Shown here in pieces: positions 61,100 to 64,000 of a DNA stretch of 64,000 bases (its first letter is position 1; each line of letters starts with the position of its first letter). Source of the DNA: Euonymus europaeus (Eukaryota > Streptophyta > Magnoliopsida > Celastrales > Celastraceae). Below the pieces are notes generated by a model, which worked only from the letters and a program-made list of their open reading frames with translations, was not told where the DNA came from and searched no databases. A program made the translations under genes and the position numbers. The stretch is from NCBI GenBank assembly GCA_963580455.1, contig OY756964.1, forward strand, positions 5,084,001 through 5,148,000, in the 5' to 3' direction.

Positions 61100-61350
61100 C
61101 CAGTGGATTATTGATGAAATTTAATTTTTATTTTTTCCCAATGGATTATAGGCGAAATTTAATTTTTTAAAGTTTTGGCCGATGGATTACTGACAAAAAA
61201 AATATGTCGGTAATTATCAACGAAAATTGTCCCATTGGTGTTTAGATTACCTACAAAGGTTTTAACGATGAAAATTTTCGGCTGATTACCTATAGATTTT
61301 TACGATTACCAGTAAAAAAATCCGTCGATAATTCGCGAATTACCTATAGT
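61100..61350. repeat. Cluster of short motifs of the GATTACCGAC / GTCGGTAAT type
   Basis: Several diverged copies of GATTAC(C/T)GAC and the inverse GTCGGTAATTA lie in both orientations (CAGTGGATTATTG, CCAATGGATTATAGGCG, CGATGGATTACTGAC, ATGTCGGTAATTATC, TCCGTCGATAATTCGCG). Clustered inverted motifs of this sort occur in subterminal regions of plant CACTA elements. No terminal CACTA or transposase was found, so the class is a guess. Confidence 0.4.
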
Positions 61351-63553
61351 AAGATAAATGATGTCAAATTATTAGTTGGGACATGATAGACATATATGCA
61401 ATTTTTTTGTTTTTTTAGACATTCACTCTAATAATAAAGAGAATAATGGTTTTTATACCCTGATTAAGTATATTGTTTTGTAATTTAGCCCTAATTTGAG
61501 CGTCGATGTACAAATGAGTCACGAATGCCACCTTTCCTTTCGTTTTTGTAGGATTCAAGAGGTTTATCGTTACATTATAGTTTTTTCAACTATTTACGTG
61601 TGGATCATATCGAAATTTGCATCCACATATCTATTTATATATCTTTGAGCCTGTTTATCATCTACACGTCTGATCCAAAATAGTGAGTCAAGAAGATTGA
61701 GGAGATCTTGAGATGGGGCAACCAAAACGAAGTTGAGGGTGGCATTTTTGTCAGTTTCTCTTGAATCCGACCCGGGTTGCGGTCGTTTTGGAGGCAAGTA
61801 GGTCCCTCCCTATTTATTCCCTCACCCACCTGGACACAAAATTGAAATGACGAAAATGCCCATGCCCCACAAAAGTGTCTCTTTGGGCATCAAAAAAAAT
61901 TGCAGACCTCTTTTGAAGGGAATCTCCAGCGAATTGTCAACTTCAAGGACCCTCTATGACCTCACAATTAGGGCATCCCAACAATTTGTAGGGAAATAAT
62001 CTATTGGTAGTTAGAGAAACGCATCTCCAAAGATGCGTGTAGGGCTGGGTCAAGGCAGAGCAAGTAGCTGCCTTGTGCCCAAATTTAATGTGGGGCCATA
62101 TATATATAATTTTTGAAAAATAAAAAGTTAGAATTAAATAAGATTTGAAAGTTGAAATTGAGACAGGTACATAAATTGAAATCGGAACTCGACTATTGAA
62201 TAGACTTACTATGTTATCAATTGAGAAAGAAATGATAGAACAATTAGATTCGCAAATTTGACTAATATTTTTGCTTCTAAAATCGCAAGGCAGGTAGTAT
62301 TCACCTGATTGTGTTAAATTTTTTTAGCTTCGTTATTTGATTATAATATAAATATTTTGAGAAAATTTGGTTTTTTAAAAAACTCCAATATTGAGAACAC
62401 TTACTTACGGGTATAAGGGCCAATTTATAGAGTTTGTTTTAGACCCCAAGAAGTACAGGTCCAGCCTTGGATGCGTGCACCCTTTACATTTTCTACTAAA
62501 CCATAATATTTTTTTCTTCATGTTATAAGAAAGTATATATAGTGAGTTAGTTGAGAATGAATTCTTCTGCATGGAAGATCTATATTCGTCTAATACCATT
62601 GACAAAATCTTATCAAGATGTTTAGTGGAGACAACAATCCAACTATTCGAGAATTTATTCAAGATTTTTTTAAAAAATATACAATTATTTTATCATGATT
62701 TTTTGTATCTCGAGGATGGTTGGTTTAATGGTTTCGTAAAAAAAAATGATTTTTTGTTCTATCTGTCGATGCAAAATCTCGCACCGAACGTTATGATTTT
62801 TTGAGTTATATGTACACAGATTAAGGAACTAAATGAACATAAAGGAAAAGCATGCAAAAAAAGTACGTGGTTCAGCAAGAAGGCCTACGTACACGGACTG
62901 TATTTTTAATTATCCTTTCTTCCATGATTACAATTGGTGCTACTTGTAGTACAATCAAATAATAGCTTTCCTACTTTATATCCTCACATCACTCGTGTAA
63001 TCCATCATTTGAATTTTGAAGGGGAGTTGAGGAGATCATGATCATCACCAAAGACAGGATGAGGTTATGCAAGTTATGTACCACAATCCTCACACGTTTT
63101 GTGCCACGTCTAATCTATAGGTGTCTACCTTCTCTCTGTAGCCACTTGGCATCCTTACTTGACGCATGCTTTTACCGTCCACAATATCTTAATGGGTTAT
63201 TTTGTTCTTGCATGTAATAAATTGGATATTGTTTGTAGATTCGTCGAGACTCGAGAATACTAATTTGAAGCTTTTGTTAACTATTTTATATTTATATTAT
63301 TAATTTTTGAAAGATGAAAGAATTCGAATATCTTGCACCTTTTTATGTATACATGATGGGGAACGCGATCAATAAAAATGACTTATGTTATCTCAAGTTA
63401 CATAAGATTATTTATTAAATCCTCATAGCCAATGGTGATGAAACAACCACTTGAGTGACAGTATAGTAGTGAATTTTTCTAAGGCTTGACTCAACAATAT
63501 TTTTCTTGTTACGCGTTGGAATTTGACCCAACGTGTATTGTTGTTAGATAAAA
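61351..63553. other. AT-rich intergenic DNA
   Basis: No gene recognisable. The frames at 62405-62662 (minus) and 62571-62804 (plus) overlap each other and have no known motif. Confidence 0.4.
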
Positions 63554-63694
63554 AATTGAAATATTGATGTTAACGTGAGTTTAATGACCCAAGTTTATTA
63601 GTCTCATTTTGAGCACTCAAAAAACAATTGAAATATTGATGTTAACGTGAGTTTAATGACCCAAGTTTATTAGTCTCATTTTGAGCACTCAAAA
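63554..63694. repeat. Tandem duplication of a 72-bp unit
   Basis: AATTGAAATATTGATGTTAA at 63554 recurs at 63626. The copies agree through GTGAGTTTAATGACCCAAG and TCTCATTTTGAGCACTCAAAA, so this is a recent duplication. Confidence 0.92.
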
Positions 63695-64000
63695 GGCCAA
63701 ACTTGTATTATGTTGTTTTCTATCGCCAAAAAAATTAACAATGCACACAATCCAATGACATTAGGTCATTATTATTTTTATATTAATGTGCTAATCCAAT
63801 CAAATGGGATTTTGAATCCATTTTCACATTGCCTTTAATACTTATTTGGTATAGCGTAGAGAAATTTCGGCTCTTTTTCTAAGCTCATACGCTTATATGC
63901 TTTATAATTTCATGCTTCAATACTCACACGGCATATGTACAACTGAATATCCCTACTAGTACTATAAATACTCTTAATAGTAATTTAATAGTTTATACGC
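63695..64000. other. AT-rich end of the window
   Basis: No gene or repeat seen. Confidence 0.4.

Noticed and set aside
62405..62804. Two overlapping ORFs of 85 (minus) and 77 (plus) codons
   Set aside because: Rich in Phe, Leu, Lys and Asn, as expected by chance in AT-rich DNA, and mutually antisense.

Overview
The window is nuclear DNA of a flowering plant, most likely a eudicot. The genes have short GT-AG introns, the intergenic DNA is AT-rich, and every recognised protein is a plant family (PBS1 kinase, clade III SWEET, mitochondrial PDH E1 beta, plant GDPD). I cannot name the species. Exon structures were derived by hand from splice signals and reading-frame phase.

Layout. 1.4-6.5 kb, minus strand: a BAR-domain protein of the At2g33490 type (10 exons). 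8.2-12.5 kb, minus: pyruvate dehydrogenase E1 beta, mitochondrial (14 exons, 363 aa), with an Au-like SINE in intron 6. 13.29-24.56 kb: a nearly complete Mutator-like element of the Kaonashi (KI-MULE) type. It has ~110-bp terminal inverted repeats, a 9-bp target duplication, an intact 806-aa transposase on the plus strand, an unrecognised 141-aa ORF in the middle, and a DUF1985 plus Ulp1 protease gene on the minus strand. The Ulp1 gene carries a one-base frameshift in a run of eight A. Introns and untranslated parts of both large genes are built from degenerate arrays of a GTTTAGAATAGT motif at 21-bp spacing, always oriented with transcription. 25.9 kb: a hAT transposase relic. 28.4 kb: an 81-bp tRNA-like insert with a perfect 15-bp target duplication. 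29.8-33.6 kb, plus: PBS1 (462 aa). 34.3-36.4 kb, minus: a clade III SWEET sugar transporter (303 aa). 36.4-41.3 kb is gene-poor.

42.8-44.4 kb: a GUP1-like MBOAT acyltransferase pseudogene with two stops and two frameshifts, followed by a decayed Ran GTPase fragment. 45.57-47.32 kb: a foldback-type element with arms over 400 bp. 47.6 kb: tRNA-Gln(UUG), directly followed by the first of four ~130-bp repeats that reach the promoter of a TMEM97/EXPERA gene (49.2-50.0 kb). 50.9-54.05 kb: a glycerophosphodiester phosphodiesterase (GDPD1-like, 382 aa) with a probable solo LTR in intron 5. 55.28-55.88 kb: a 5'-truncated LINE with a poly-A tail and a 16-bp target duplication. From 56 to 64 kb there is no convincing gene, only LINE and other repeat relics and a 72-bp tandem duplication.

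The host genes are ordinary single-copy-type plant genes with no evident shared pathway. The most unusual part is the KI-MULE: its three ORFs and the strand-oriented periodic repeats that fill its non-coding DNA.
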